This document shows, piece after piece, positions 31,671 to 40,559 of a stretch of 64,000 nucleotides of DNA (positions within the stretch are counted from its first letter, which is position 1; every line of letters begins with the position of its first letter). The notes beneath the pieces are model-generated. The model saw only the letters and a list, made by a program, of their open reading frames with translations. It was not told the origin of the DNA and made no database searches. Origin of the DNA: Flavobacterium tyrosinilyticum (GTDB taxonomy: Bacteria; Bacteroidota; Bacteroidia; Flavobacteriales; Flavobacteriaceae); assembly GCF_023656565.1 (NCBI RefSeq), contig NZ_JAMOKG010000003.1, positions 1,116,001 to 1,180,000 on the forward strand. The letters are read 5' to 3'. The position numbers and the translations under genes are program-made.

Positions 31671-32429
31671 TCATCTTGTGAAAACCAAATGATTCCCTTT
31701 AGAAAGATTCGCATCAAACTGATATCCATCGTAATTGAAACCTTTTAAATCGTCAATAGTTTCAGCGTTTGTATCGATAATATAACGAACCATCATACCT
31801 CTCGCCTTTTTCGCAAAGAAACTGATCATTTTTAGTTTTCCATCTTTATAATCCTTGAAATCTGGAGTAATTACAGGCACTTTCAATGCTTTTACATCAA
31901 CCGCCGAAAAATATTCATTGCTCGCTAAATTCACAAATAATTCGTCTTTTTTCAATTCTTTGTTTAAAGCTTTCGTTACAACAGGTTTCCAGAATTCATG
32001 AAGGTTTTTATATTCACCAACTGGCATTTTTGTTCCCATTTCCAAACGATACGCCTGCATTAAATCAAGCGGTTTCAAAAGACCGTAAAGACCTGATAGA
32101 ATTCGAAGTTTATCTTGTAAAACATCTAATTTTTCTAACGGAATTGTATAAGCATCTAAACCTGTATAAACGTCTCCATCAAATGTATAAACCGCAGGAC
32201 GTGCATTTTCTGGTGTGAAAGGTGTTTTCCAATCCTGATTTCTTTTCCAGTTTAAATCGGCTAGTTTGTCTGAGATCGACATTAGTTCTGATAATTCAGA
32301 AGGCTTTTTTGTTTTTACTACTTTATGAACCACTCTTGCTTCTTTTAAGAATGAAGGTTCAGTATATTGAGATGTTGGTAATTCTTTTTCGAAATTCAGT
32401 GATTTCGCTGGAGATATAACAATTTTCAT
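31671..32429 (-). CDS. yaaA: YaaA-family peroxide stress protein
   Basis: The 252-residue protein begins MKIVISPAKSLNFEKELPTS, the conserved YaaA (DUF328) start, and has NWKRNQDWKTPFTPENARPA, AVYTFDGDVYTGL, ILSGLYGLLKPLDLMQAYRLE and FFAKKARGMMVRYII. E. coli YaaA limits free iron during peroxide stress and binds DNA. The role is assumed conserved. It stands alone; a -7 element TATTTTTG lies on the minus strand at 32450-32457. Confidence 0.93.
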   Translation of the reverse strand: MKIVISPAKSLNFEKELPTSQYTEPSFLKEARVVHKVVKTKKPSELSELMSISDKLADLNWKRNQDWKTPFTPENARPAVYTFDGDVYTGLDAYTIPLEKLDVLQDKLRILSGLYGLLKPLDLMQAYRLEMGTKMPVGEYKNLHEFWKPVVTKALNKELKKDELFVNLASNEYFSAVDVKALKVPVITPDFKDYKDGKLKMISFFAKKARGMMVRYIIDTNAETIDDLKGFNYDGYQFDANLSKGNHLVFTR

Positions 32430-32520
32430 GTGTGCATTTTTCTATGATTCAAAAATACAAATTGAAATTCTAAAAATTATCGTTTGTAATTGATTTGTTC
32501 TATCGTTGTATTTTTTTCTC

Positions 32521-32733
32521 GCCACGAATTGCACAAATTTCCACAAATTATTCTTTTGCGCAAATTGTTATATTTTTTTGCCACAGATTAAAATGATTTA
32601 CACAGATTTTCTTAATCTATTACTATTTTTTTCTGCCACGAATTGCACAAATTTTCACTAATTAAAAATCTTTTTTAATCCTTTTAATCTGTGGCAGAAA
32701 AATAAATTCGTGGAAATTCGTGCAATTCGTGGC
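32521..32733. repeat. Family F nested palindrome (GCCACGAATTGCAC)
   Basis: Outer arms (32521-32549 and 32705-32733, 27 of 29 complementary, starting GCCACGAATTGCACAAATTT) enclose inner GCCACAGATTAAAA (32580-32593) and its complement (about 32683-32696), plus a second GCCACGAATTGCAC. It fills most of the spacer 32430-32892. Related words occur at 5975-6045, 59150-59199 and 60135-60190. Confidence 0.8.
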
Positions 32734-32892
32734 AACCATTCTCATTTTAATAAAATTCTGCACGACAAAATGTGAAATTGTTCAAAAAAGTAAGCTCTAG
32801 ATTATAATAGGCATTTTCTATGTTGTAAATTTGCATGCATTTCATTTCTTAGAAATTTGAAATTGCATTTTTACTCAATAATTAGTGAATTC

Positions 32893-34323
32893 GTGGCGAT
32901 ACAAACAAACTATAAAACTGCTTTACAAAACAAAATCTTCGATGTTATTTCGAAAGCTTCTCAGGAATTAAAAATCGACTCTTATGTGATCGGCGGATTT
33001 GTTCGTGATTTGCTTTTAAATCGAGGTTCTAAAAAAGATATTGATGTAGTTGCTGTTGGAAGCGGCATCGAATTAGCGCTTAAAGTTTCTGACTTACTGC
33101 CGAACAAACCAAAAGTTCAAGTTTTTAAAACTTACGGAACTGCCATGCTTCGTTTTGAAGATACGGATATTGAATTTGTTGGTGCCCGAAAAGAATCATA
33201 TAATCGTGATAGCCGAAATCCGATTGTGGAAAACGGAACTTTGCAGGACGATCAAAATCGTCGCGATTTTACGATCAATGCTTTTGCTTTATCTTTAAAT
33301 AAAAACAATTTTGGAGATCTTTTAGACCCTTTTGATGGTTTAACCGATTTAGAAAATAAAACAATCAAAACGCCTTTGGATCCAGATATCACTTATTCTG
33401 ATGATCCTTTGCGAATGCTTCGTGCGATTCGTTTTGCGACTCAATTGAATTTCGAAATCGAAGAAAATTCTTTGAATGCAATTACAAAAAATGCAGATCG
33501 CATTAAAATTATTTCTGGCGAAAGAATCGTTGATGAATTAAACAAAATTCTTATGACGGATAAACCTTCAACAGGTTTTTTACTGTTATACAAAACAGGA
33601 CTTCTAGATCTAATCTTACCTGAATTAACTGCTTTAAATCAGGTTGAAGAAATTGAAGGCCATACGCATAAAAACAATTTCTATCATACATTGGAAGTTG
33701 TGGATAACATTTGCCCGAATACAGATGATGTTTGGCTTCGTTGGTCGGCATTATTACACGATATTGGGAAAGCACCCACTAAACGTTTCACCAAAAAACA
33801 AGGTTGGACTTTTCACGGACACGAATTCTTGGGCGGAAAAATGGCAAAGAAAATCTTTGAACGTTTGCACATGCCATTGAACCACAAGATGAAGTTTGTA
33901 CAGAAAATGGTTATTATGAGTTCACGTCCCATTGTTTTGGCGCAGGATATTGTAACCGATAGTGCGGTTCGCCGTTTGGTTTTTGATGCTGGCGAAGATG
34001 TAGAAAACTTAATGACTTTGTGCGAGGCAGATATCACAACCAAAAATCCGTCGAAATTCAAGAAATATCATAAAAATTTCGAACTCGTACGCAAGAAGAT
34101 CGTTGAAGTAGAAGAACGCGATCATGTTCGTAATTTCCAACCTCCTATTTCTGGAGAAGAAATTATGGAAATGTTCGATTTAAAACCTTCACGTGAAATC
34201 GGAATTTTAAAAGAAGCCGTAAAAGAAGCTATTTTGGAAGGCGTTATACCGAATGAATATAAGGCGGCTTATGATTTTGTGATTAAAAGAGCTGCTAAAC
34301 TAAATCTAACACTTAAGAAGTAA
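32893..34323 (+). CDS. cca: CCA-adding-type tRNA nucleotidyltransferase with HD domain
   Basis: The protein of about 476 residues has the class II nucleotidyltransferase head: YVIGGFVRDLLLNRGSKKDI followed by DVVAVG (metal Asp pair), ARKESYNRDSRNP, RRDFTINAFALSL and DDPLRMLRAIRFATQL. It ends with an HD domain (WSALLHDIGKAPTKRF, near residue 297). It adds or repairs the CCA end of tRNAs; the HD part may remove cyclic phosphates. The start is uncertain: a GTG at 32893 (VAIQTNYKTAL) or a TTG at 32857; no ATG fits. The GTG sits in the word AATTCGTGGC that also builds the neighbouring repeats. Confidence 0.92.
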   Translation: MAIQTNYKTALQNKIFDVISKASQELKIDSYVIGGFVRDLLLNRGSKKDIDVVAVGSGIELALKVSDLLPNKPKVQVFKTYGTAMLRFEDTDIEFVGARKESYNRDSRNPIVENGTLQDDQNRRDFTINAFALSLNKNNFGDLLDPFDGLTDLENKTIKTPLDPDITYSDDPLRMLRAIRFATQLNFEIEENSLNAITKNADRIKIISGERIVDELNKILMTDKPSTGFLLLYKTGLLDLILPELTALNQVEEIEGHTHKNNFYHTLEVVDNICPNTDDVWLRWSALLHDIGKAPTKRFTKKQGWTFHGHEFLGGKMAKKIFERLHMPLNHKMKFVQKMVIMSSRPIVLAQDIVTDSAVRRLVFDAGEDVENLMTLCEADITTKNPSKFKKYHKNFELVRKKIVEVEERDHVRNFQPPISGEEIMEMFDLKPSREIGILKEAVKEAILEGVIPNEYKAAYDFVIKRAAKLNLTLKK

Positions 34324-34691
34324 TGGATTATTATAAAATAATTTTCAGAATCTTACTTGCTGTAGTTATTATATATCCAAATTATATTTTTTTTAAAGAA
34401 CGAAAAAAGAATGAAAAAAAACATTTTAGACACAATTTACTTTATTTTTTAATATCAGTTGTTATCCCGTGCTCCACAATTTTTTTAATTGCCTTAATAA
34501 TGACAAGTCCCGCTTTAAATCAACTAATAAATTTAAGATTTGATCCAAAAGATCTGACTTCTAGGATTATTGTAGGGAGCCTTATATTTCCTCCAAGTAT
34601 TGTAGCTAACCTATATTTCGCAAAATTCTACATAAAAAGAATTTCCAAAATAAAAAACAAAAACGAAATCGAATTAATCGGAAAAGAATGA
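34323..34691 (+). CDS. Small membrane protein of unknown function
   Basis: I do not recognise this 122-residue protein. It has three likely membrane segments (about 7-23, 40-62 and 84-106) separated by basic loops (FFKERKKNEKKHFRHN and KFYIKRISKIKNKNEIE). Its ATG overlaps the stop of the cca gene by one base, and its stop overlaps the start of the ctaA gene by 4 bp. It is therefore cotranscribed and probably translationally coupled, but no functional link to either neighbour is evident. Confidence 0.65.
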   Translation: MDYYKIIFRILLAVVIIYPNYIFFKERKKNEKKHFRHNLLYFLISVVIPCSTIFLIALIMTSPALNQLINLRFDPKDLTSRIIVGSLIFPPSIVANLYFAKFYIKRISKIKNKNEIELIGKE

Positions 34692-35713
34692 AAAAAGAGA
34701 ATAAATCAGTAATCATTTGGTTACTATCGGGCTGTATTTTATTATTTTTAATGGTTGTCGTGGGCGGAATTACCCGTTTGACCAATTCGGGTTTATCTAT
34801 GACCGACTGGCATTTGGTAACCGATACCTTCCCGCCTTTAACAGACGCCAAATGGCAGGCGGCTTTTGACGAGTACAAAAAATTTCCTGAGTATCAGAAA
34901 ATCAATATTCACAACGATTTTCAATTAGCAGATTATAAATTCATTTATTTTTGGGAATGGTTTCACCGTTTTATCGGCCGTATAATTGGATTGGTTTTCT
35001 TTGTACCATTTGTTTACTTTTTAGCTAAAAAGAAATTAGATACAGACACGATTAAAAAATGTATCGTTCTTTTGGCAATGGGAGCTTTTCAAGGATTTTT
35101 AGGTTGGTTTATGGTAAGAAGCGGACTAATTGATAATCCAGATGTAAGCCACTTCAGACTTTCATTACACTTAACTTTTGCATTCATTACTTTCGCATAC
35201 ACACTTTGGGTTGCACTTGATTTGATTTATCCAGAAAGAAATATCAACAAAATTCTACCGCTTAGAAATATTGCGCGTTATGCTTTGATTGCACTATTAA
35301 TCCAAATTATTTACGGCGGATTTGTAGCAGGTTTAAATGCAGGACTAATTCACAATCATTGGCCTTTAATGAGCGATGGAGAGTTTATTCATGAATCGGT
35401 TTTTATTGAGCAATCTTCTTTAGTAAAAAACTTAATCGAAGGAAAAAGCGGTGTTCAGTTTGTACACAGAACTTTTGCTTATGTAGTAGTTGCGATTATT
35501 CTTTTCCTTTTCTTCAAAAGCAAAAAATATACGCTTACTCACACTCAATCAAACGGAATCAAAACTTTAGTCGTTTTTGTTTTTATTCAGTTTTTATTGG
35601 GCGTTTTCACTTTATTATATAGCGTGCCATTGGCTTTAGGATTAATTCACCAAATTATGGCGTTTTTCCTTTTGAGTGCGATGACATATACATTGCATAG
35701 ATTGAGTAAATAA
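34688..35713 (+). CDS. ctaA: Haem A synthase (COX15/CtaA)
   Basis: The 341-residue membrane protein has eight predicted helices and the haem-ligand and signature motifs VVVGGITRLTNSGLSMTDWH, YKFIYFWEWFHRFIGRIIGL (His), FRLSLHLTFAFITFAYTLWV (His), GAGLNAGLI-like GFVAGLNAGLIHNHWPLM, QFVHRTFAYVVVAI (His) and GLIHQIMAFFLLSAM (His). It oxidises haem O to haem A for aa3-type oxidases. Length and order are typical of the type lacking an N-terminal extension. It overlaps the upstream small membrane gene. Confidence 0.95.
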   Translation: MKKENKSVIIWLLSGCILLFLMVVVGGITRLTNSGLSMTDWHLVTDTFPPLTDAKWQAAFDEYKKFPEYQKINIHNDFQLADYKFIYFWEWFHRFIGRIIGLVFFVPFVYFLAKKKLDTDTIKKCIVLLAMGAFQGFLGWFMVRSGLIDNPDVSHFRLSLHLTFAFITFAYTLWVALDLIYPERNINKILPLRNIARYALIALLIQIIYGGFVAGLNAGLIHNHWPLMSDGEFIHESVFIEQSSLVKNLIEGKSGVQFVHRTFAYVVVAIILFLFFKSKKYTLTHTQSNGIKTLVVFVFIQFLLGVFTLLYSVPLALGLIHQIMAFFLLSAMTYTLHRLSK

Positions 35714-35740
35714 AATCGAAACATATTAAAACATAAAAAG

Positions 35741-35767
35741 AAGCTGTCTCCAAAGGACAGCTTTTTT
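35741..35767 (+). terminator. Intrinsic terminator after ctaA
   Basis: A 7-bp stem AGCTGTC (35742-35748) with GACAGCT (35756-35762) is followed by a T run. Confidence 0.75.
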
Positions 35768-35821
35768 ATGAGCTTCGGAGAAGCGAAATATTTATAGTAA
35801 AAGATAAAAGTTTACAGTATA

Positions 35822-35886
35822 AAGCTCCAGCGGAGCGACATATTTATTCTTTTTCAGTTTTAATATATGCCGCTCCTCCGGAGCTT
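35822..35886. repeat. Imperfect palindrome GCTCC(A/G)GCGGAGC
   Basis: Arms AAGCTCCAGCGGAGCGACAT (35822-35841 and on to 35843) and 35865-35886 are complementary with a few mismatches, and each arm holds its own small palindrome. The spacer 35768-35980 contains nothing else recognisable. Confidence 0.55.
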
Positions 35887-35980
35887 ATTTTAATTGTTTA
35901 TTGTAATTCTATAAATATTTCACCCCTCTGGGGTTTTATTGATTTGAAATCTATTGAATTTCTAATTTTAATAAAAGCTT

Positions 35981-36745
35981 CTATCCCAACCAAGTCTTAA
36001 AATCTTGTACTTTTTCTCGGCTTACAATGACCTCATCTTCTTTATAAGTTGGAAGAATCACTTTAAGTCGAGAATTAGTATAAACCTGAATTTCTTTAAT
36101 CGCTTTTAACGGAACAATAAACTTTCTGCTTACGCGAAAGAAATCCTTTTTATCGAGTTCTTGTTCTAAAATCTCCAAAGTCGAATCGATCAAATAATCT
36201 CGATTGTCGTACGTATGAATGTAAGTTCCTTTATTTTCACTAAAAAAACATTCGATTTCTTCTGTAGTAATGACTTTTAAATGCTGGCCAATTTTAACGG
36301 TAAATCTCTTTTTAAATGTCTTTTCAAAAGGATTTGATAACATTTGTCGAATCTGTTCAAAGTCTAATTGCAAATTTGAAGTTTCTGCTGTTTTTGGAAG
36401 GCGAGATTTATATTTTGAAACCGCTGTTTCTAGATCGTCTTCATCAATAGGTTTGAGAAGATAATCTATGCTATTTAATTTAAAAGCTTTTAAAGCGTAC
36501 TCATCATACGCCGTTGTAAAAATGATAGCGCTTTTGATGTCTATTTTTTCAAAAATCTCAAATGACAAACCATCAGACAGTTGAATATCCAAAAAAATCA
36601 AATCGGGATGCGGATTATTTTCAAACCAAAGAACCGATTCTTCAACAGAGTGAAGCATGGTTTCTACAGTTACATCTAACTTTTCAAGTTTTCTTTGCAG
36701 CAATCTCGCAGCTGGTTTTTCGTCTTCTATAATTAATGTGATCAT
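35981..36745 (-). CDS. LytTR-family response regulator
   Basis: The 254-residue protein has a receiver domain (IIEDEKPAARLL at the start, phosphoacceptor Asp53 in LIFLDIQLSDG, conserved Lys in YLLKPIDEDDL) and a C-terminal LytTR DNA-binding domain (about 145-250, FTVKIGQHLKVI to REKVQDFKTWL). LytTR proteins bind tandem 9-bp-type repeats and act with LytS-type histidine kinases. The kinase gene lies five genes upstream in the same transcriptional direction, with four 2TM genes between, so this is the last gene of that operon. Confidence 0.93.
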   Translation of the reverse strand: MITLIIEDEKPAARLLQRKLEKLDVTVETMLHSVEESVLWFENNPHPDLIFLDIQLSDGLSFEIFEKIDIKSAIIFTTAYDEYALKAFKLNSIDYLLKPIDEDDLETAVSKYKSRLPKTAETSNLQLDFEQIRQMLSNPFEKTFKKRFTVKIGQHLKVITTEEIECFFSENKGTYIHTYDNRDYLIDSTLEILEQELDKKDFFRVSRKFIVPLKAIKEIQVYTNSRLKVILPTYKEDEVIVSREKVQDFKTWLG

Positions 36746-36785
36746 TTACTATAATGTGAAATTTGAAAAAATTATGAAGTCAAAG

Positions 36786-37178
36786 TTACTCCCATTTATT
36801 TTTATTTGCGGTATCTTTTTCCATGTATTTTTGGATTTTTCTTTTCTCCCAATCTGATCCAAAAAACCAATCAGTACCAAATACAGATAATCCGTGAGCT
36901 AGTAAACCAATTCCCCAGAAAAGTGCAGTAGAGTACGTGTGCCATTCCGTCAAACCGCTAAAGTCCAATCCTACATTAGAATTATCTCGGGTTAAACTGG
37001 ATACAATGATGATGATATTGACAATAATGTAAACTTTAAGGTGTGAGTAAAATCCTTTCAGTTTTTTTACTCTTCTATAAGCGGCATTATAATTTTCATC
37101 CTGACTAAACTCTTTTTCATAATGCTTTTCATATTCTCTTCCTAATTCATCATAGAATTGTCTTCTTAAACGTCCCAT
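36786..37178 (-). CDS. 2TM domain protein, fourth free copy
   Basis: The 130-residue protein has the 2TM core: a basic amphipathic start AAYRRVKKLKGFYSHLKVYI, two membrane helices, and a C-terminal DWFFGSDWEKRKIQKYMEKD. It differs from its neighbours by a longer N-terminal extension (MGRLRRQFYDELGREYEKHY). It is the last of four free 2TM genes, 40 bp before the LytTR gene. 2TM domains are common in Flavobacteriia and have no defined biochemical function. Confidence 0.85.
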   Translation of the reverse strand: MGRLRRQFYDELGREYEKHYEKEFSQDENYNAAYRRVKKLKGFYSHLKVYIIVNIIIIVSSLTRDNSNVGLDFSGLTEWHTYSTALFWGIGLLAHGLSVFGTDWFFGSDWEKRKIQKYMEKDTANKNKWE

Positions 37179-37191
37179 AACTATATTTTAA

Positions 37192-37497
37192 TTATTTCCA
37201 CTTGTTTTTATTCTGTTTTTCTTTCTCCATAAACTCTTTGATTTTTCTTTCTTCCCATTCTTTACCCATACCTGGAAAAACCTCAAAGACTTTTAACCCG
37301 TGAAAAACTACTCCAACTCCCCACCATAATAATGGCCAAAAAAACCATAGATATTGAGGTGATGTGTAAAGGTTTATAAAAATCAAAATTGCATTTACCA
37401 ATATGTAAGCAACTAGATTTCCATAAAATCCTTTTAGGTTTTCGACTTTTTTTCTTGCCTGAATATATCTTTCTTCCTCGCTTAAATTCGTTTCCAT
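37192..37497 (-). CDS. 2TM domain protein, third free copy
   Basis: I chose the ATG at 37497 (METNLSEEERYIQARKKVEN). The 101-residue protein has the shared pattern: ARKKVENLKGFYGNLVAYIL, a second helix at WFFWPLLWWGVGVVFHGLKV, and a C-terminal GKEWEERKIKEFMEKEKQNK. It starts 3 bp after the stop of the previous copy. Its sequence is closest to the 2TM tail of the kinase and the next copy upstream. Function unknown; probably an inner-membrane protein with short cytoplasmic tails. Confidence 0.85.
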   Translation of the reverse strand: METNLSEEERYIQARKKVENLKGFYGNLVAYILVNAILIFINLYTSPQYLWFFWPLLWWGVGVVFHGLKVFEVFPGMGKEWEERKIKEFMEKEKQNKNKWK

Positions 37498-37499
37498 GA

Positions 37500-37829
37500 T
37501 TATTCCCATTTTTGTTTTTTATATTTTTTTTCTAAAATGCTCCTCAATTTTCGTTCTTCCCATTCGTGCCCAAAAATCTTATAGGAAGCAAACAAATCGA
37601 TGGCAGAACCCACTATAACAGCCGACCAAATAATTACAACTACCCAATTGAGATATTTTATCGGAAAAAATTGCAATGGCAGATTGGTATATTCTTTTAA
37701 AAGAAAAACAATCAGTGCAAGAGTGTAAATGAACAAATGCTTGTAAAAAGATTTCAGCTGAATTACTTTTTTCCTGGCTAATTCTTGCAGTATTACTTCT
37801 TCTTGATCGTTACTCAAATTTGTTTCCAT
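37500..37829 (-). CDS. 2TM domain protein, second free copy
   Basis: The 109-residue protein shows the 2TM pattern ARKKVIQLKSFYKHLFIYTL, then NWVVVIIWSAVIVGSAIDLF, then FGHEWEERKLRSILEKKYKK. It is the most divergent in the second helix, where the usual WGxGxxxHGLKVF becomes SAVIVGSAIDLFASY. Its start overlaps the end of the preceding copy by 20 bp, so translation is probably coupled. Confidence 0.83.
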   Translation of the reverse strand: METNLSNDQEEVILQELARKKVIQLKSFYKHLFIYTLALIVFLLKEYTNLPLQFFPIKYLNWVVVIIWSAVIVGSAIDLFASYKIFGHEWEERKLRSILEKKYKKQKWE

Positions 37830-38115
37830 GACTATTTTCTTTTTCTAGAATTTCCTGAATCTTTTTTTGTTCCCATTTCTTATTAAAGAAAGGCGGAAGA
37901 CTAAAAACTTTCAGTCCGTGCAAGATTATTGCCATTCCCCAGCCCATTACAGACCAAATCCACCAAAGGTATTCTGGAGAAGTCATATAATTTACAGCAA
38001 TCACAATCGGATTACATAAAACATATACAGTCAAATGCTCGTAAAATCCTCTTATTTCTTTTACTTTTTTCTGAGCATCATAATAACGAACTGTTTCTGT
38101 GAAATTATTTTCCAT
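37810..38115 (-). CDS. 2TM domain protein, first free copy
   Basis: I chose the ATG at 38115 (MENNFTETVRYYDAQKKVKE), which overlaps the stop codon of the kinase gene by one base. The 101-residue protein has AQKKVKEIRGFYEHLTVYVL, the second helix WIWSVMGWGMAIILHGLKVF, and FNKKWEQKKIQEILEKENSH. It is most similar in layout to the kinase's own C-terminal 2TM domain, as expected if the free copies arose by duplication of that domain. Confidence 0.85.
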   Translation of the reverse strand: MENNFTETVRYYDAQKKVKEIRGFYEHLTVYVLCNPIVIAVNYMTSPEYLWWIWSVMGWGMAIILHGLKVFSLPPFFNKKWEQKKIQEILEKENSHGNKFE

Positions 38116-39452
38116 TACTTCCACGTTTTTTGTTTGTTATCTTTCTCTAAAATCTCGCGAATCTTTCTTTCTTCCCAATCTGAGCTGTATCCAAAAACTT
38201 TAAAAGCATGCATTGCAACTCCAAATCCCCAGCCTAAAGCAGAAAACCAAAACCATTGAAATCCTGGTGAAAATTTTAGGTTAATAAAAACCAAGAACGG
38301 AATCACACAACAATATGAAATTATATTTCCGTAAAATCCTTTCAGTTCCTCTACTCGTTTTTTGGCTCTATAGTAAGCTTTTGCCTCATCGGTATATTCT
38401 GCACTCATTTCCATAACCGCTATTTGTTTGGTTAAAATTGGAATCCTAACGGTGAAATTCTTTCCATCTTCTTCAATCTTCACTTTTCTATCCGTTATAA
38501 TTCCGTATCTGTTTACAATATTTTGCAATCCGACACCTTGCCTGTCCTGCAAAACTTCTTTTTTCTGAAGATCATTCTGAATCGCCAGATAATCTTTATC
38601 AATAAAAATTCTAATATGAAGCGGTTTTTGCTCGCTTACTACATTGTGTTTTACGGTATTCTCCAGCAACAGCTGTAAAGAAAGCGGCACCACCTTGGCT
38701 TCTGGATTAATATTTTCTGTCGGCAATTCGTAAAACAAACTATTTTCGAAACGCATTTTCAGCAAATTCATATACGTTTTTGCAAATGACAATTCGTCCT
38801 CAACCGAAACCAATTCTTTGTCTTTCTGTTCTAAAACATATCTATAAATTTTAGAAAGAGAAGTTGTAAAACGCTGCGCATTATCTGGATTTTCTTCTAT
38901 TAAAGAACTCAGAACATTTAAGCTGTTAAAAAGAAAATGCGGATCGATCTGATTTTTTAAACTTTCGAATTTGGCATTTGCCGTTCCCGCAATAATTTTC
39001 TGCTGTGTTACTTTATTTTCCTGATAGAGTTTATAAAAATTAAGTCCATGAAAAAACAACAACACAATAAAAGTCATTACCGCAGATTCGATATAATTTT
39101 CTGCTTTTTCATTGGCAAGAAAACCTATTATTGTTTTATTCTCGATTATTACACTTGTAAACAAACGCAATACTCCAATTACAATCATCGATATTAAAAA
39201 CGAACTTGCAAAACCAATTAAGATTCTCTTTAGCGAATATGGATTTTCTCGAAAAACCCTATCTAAAAACTCAAAAAGAACAACGTTTACGATATACAAA
39301 ACCACACTGTAAAGCATGCAGTACAAGAAATAAATGTAAAGATTCTTGGTAAAAACTGCTGTTCCTAAAGAGGCGAACCGAATTAGAAAAGAAAATAAAA
39401 ATACTATTCCTCCAACTAAGCATGCTTTTAACAAATTAGGTTTTAATATCAT
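38115..39452 (-). CDS. LytS-type sensor histidine kinase with a C-terminal 2TM domain
   Basis: The 445-residue protein has four N-terminal membrane helices (about 8-140) and a His_kinase domain with phosphoacceptor His172 in DPHFLFNSLNVLSSLIEENP. An ATP-binding domain follows (LQLLLENTVKHNVVSEQKPL, with DRQGVGLQNIVNRYG). Unusually, a complete 2TM domain is appended (about 358-445): KKRVEELKGFYGNIISYCCV, then WFWFSALGWGFGVAMHAFKV, then DWEERKIREILEKD. It phosphorylates the LytTR protein at the operon end, by inference. The 2TM tail probably pairs with the free 2TM proteins in the membrane. Signal unknown. Confidence 0.92.
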   Translation of the reverse strand: MILKPNLLKACLVGGIVFLFSFLIRFASLGTAVFTKNLYIYFLYCMLYSVVLYIVNVVLFEFLDRVFRENPYSLKRILIGFASSFLISMIVIGVLRLFTSVIIENKTIIGFLANEKAENYIESAVMTFIVLLFFHGLNFYKLYQENKVTQQKIIAGTANAKFESLKNQIDPHFLFNSLNVLSSLIEENPDNAQRFTTSLSKIYRYVLEQKDKELVSVEDELSFAKTYMNLLKMRFENSLFYELPTENINPEAKVVPLSLQLLLENTVKHNVVSEQKPLHIRIFIDKDYLAIQNDLQKKEVLQDRQGVGLQNIVNRYGIITDRKVKIEEDGKNFTVRIPILTKQIAVMEMSAEYTDEAKAYYRAKKRVEELKGFYGNIISYCCVIPFLVFINLKFSPGFQWFWFSALGWGFGVAMHAFKVFGYSSDWEERKIREILEKDNKQKTWK

Positions 39453-39473
39453 AATGTTTTATAAACTATTGAA

Positions 39474-40094
39474 TTATTTACAAGTTTTTTGAATTTCCAG
39501 AGCTCTATCCAATCCCCATTTTGGAGCATAAGGTGTAGCTGGTTTAAAAGTATTAAAAAGTTCAATAGATTTATCAACTTGCGCGCATAAAGGTTTTGTA
39601 TCTACTCCTGTCCATTTTGCTCCTCCTAATTGATAATCTGCTTCACCAAAAACGGCTCTCGGATTGTTTGGGTCGAGCGCTTTTGCTTTCGCGTAAGCTT
39701 CCATTACTTTGCCAGAATATTTCATCCCGTTTGTCATTGGATCAGCCACAACATATCCTGTGTAAATTAAAGCCTGCATTACATATAGTTCTGAGTTTGC
39801 TTGATCCTTTATCAATTCGATATCTAATGCATCTTGCGCTTTTGTCAATAATAAATCGATTTTAGTTTTGTCTTTTTCTGTAAATACAGCTGTTGCATTG
39901 ATCAAAGCTACATAGTAATTTGGCAGATAACTGTTTTTTTCGGCCGCAGCAATTCTTTCGAATAAAGCAGAAGCTTCTGTATTTTTTCCTTCTTTCCAAA
40001 GTCCGAATGCTTTATTCATTCCTTGTTCAAATTGTGTTTGAGCTGAACTTATTACTACTACAAATAGTGCGACTAAAGTGATGATTTTTTTCAT
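39474..40094 (-). CDS. Secreted TPR-like protein of unknown function
   Basis: The 206-residue protein has a signal peptide (MKKIITLVALFVVVISSAQ) and helical repeats suggestive of TPR units (FGLWKEGKNTEASALFERIA, YAKAKALDPNNPRAVFGEAD). A conserved C-terminal tail KPATPYAPKWGLDRALEIQK follows. There are no catalytic motifs. It lies 21 bp before the kinase gene and 48 bp after DUF2141, so it is in the same operon as the TonB receptor and the LytS/LytTR system. It probably acts in the periplasm. Confidence 0.72.
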   Translation of the reverse strand: MKKIITLVALFVVVISSAQTQFEQGMNKAFGLWKEGKNTEASALFERIAAAEKNSYLPNYYVALINATAVFTEKDKTKIDLLLTKAQDALDIELIKDQANSELYVMQALIYTGYVVADPMTNGMKYSGKVMEAYAKAKALDPNNPRAVFGEADYQLGGAKWTGVDTKPLCAQVDKSIELFNTFKPATPYAPKWGLDRALEIQKTCK

Positions 40095-40142
40095 TTTATA
40101 AGTTATTAATGGTTTGTTTATATAGATTAGTTATTTGTTTTT

Positions 40143-40550
40143 TTAGAATACAATTTCAATTTTTGAATCTTTACTGACATTAAATTTAGCATCTTGATAG
40201 GAAGGAGGCCCCATAAATCCTTTCGCATTGTTTGAAGTTGCATATTCTTCTACTGGCATTCCCATTGCGTTTCTATCAAGCTTTCCGTTGCTGTTTTCAT
40301 CATGATACGTAGAAATTGCATATTCTCCCGCAGGAAGATTATCAAAAGTTACAACTGCTTTATTGTCTTTAATTTCAGAAGCAAGACTTTTGTAAGTTGC
40401 TTTAAGAAAAGTTCCGTCTGAATTGTATAATCCTACTTTTACAACTCCTGTATCATTTTTTAAACCTGAAACAGCAACAGTTAATTTTACATTTTGAGCA
40501 GACATTAAGCTGCAGATAAATAAGATGGTTATTGTGATAATTTTGGTCAT
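40143..40550 (-). CDS. DUF2141 secreted protein
   Basis: I chose the ATG at 40550 (MTKIITITILFICSLMSAQ), a normal signal peptide; a longer frame to 40664 runs through repeat-word sequence. The 136-residue product has the DUF2141 pattern: VKLTVAVSGLKNDTGVVKVG, LYNSDGTFLK, FDNLPAGEYAISTYHDENSN and GKLDRNAMGMPVEEYATSNN, ending with PPSYQDAKFNVS. Such proteins are often encoded next to TonB receptors; their role is unknown. Here the receptor gene is immediately upstream. Confidence 0.9.
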   Translation of the reverse strand: MTKIITITILFICSLMSAQNVKLTVAVSGLKNDTGVVKVGLYNSDGTFLKATYKSLASEIKDNKAVVTFDNLPAGEYAISTYHDENSNGKLDRNAMGMPVEEYATSNNAKGFMGPPSYQDAKFNVSKDSKIEIVF

Positions 40551-40559
40551 GATTTCTTT

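Noticed and set aside
39596..39865. Open frame of 89 residues antisense to the TPR-like gene
   Set aside because: Leu/Ser-rich shadow translation; the minus-strand gene has a signal peptide and helical repeats.
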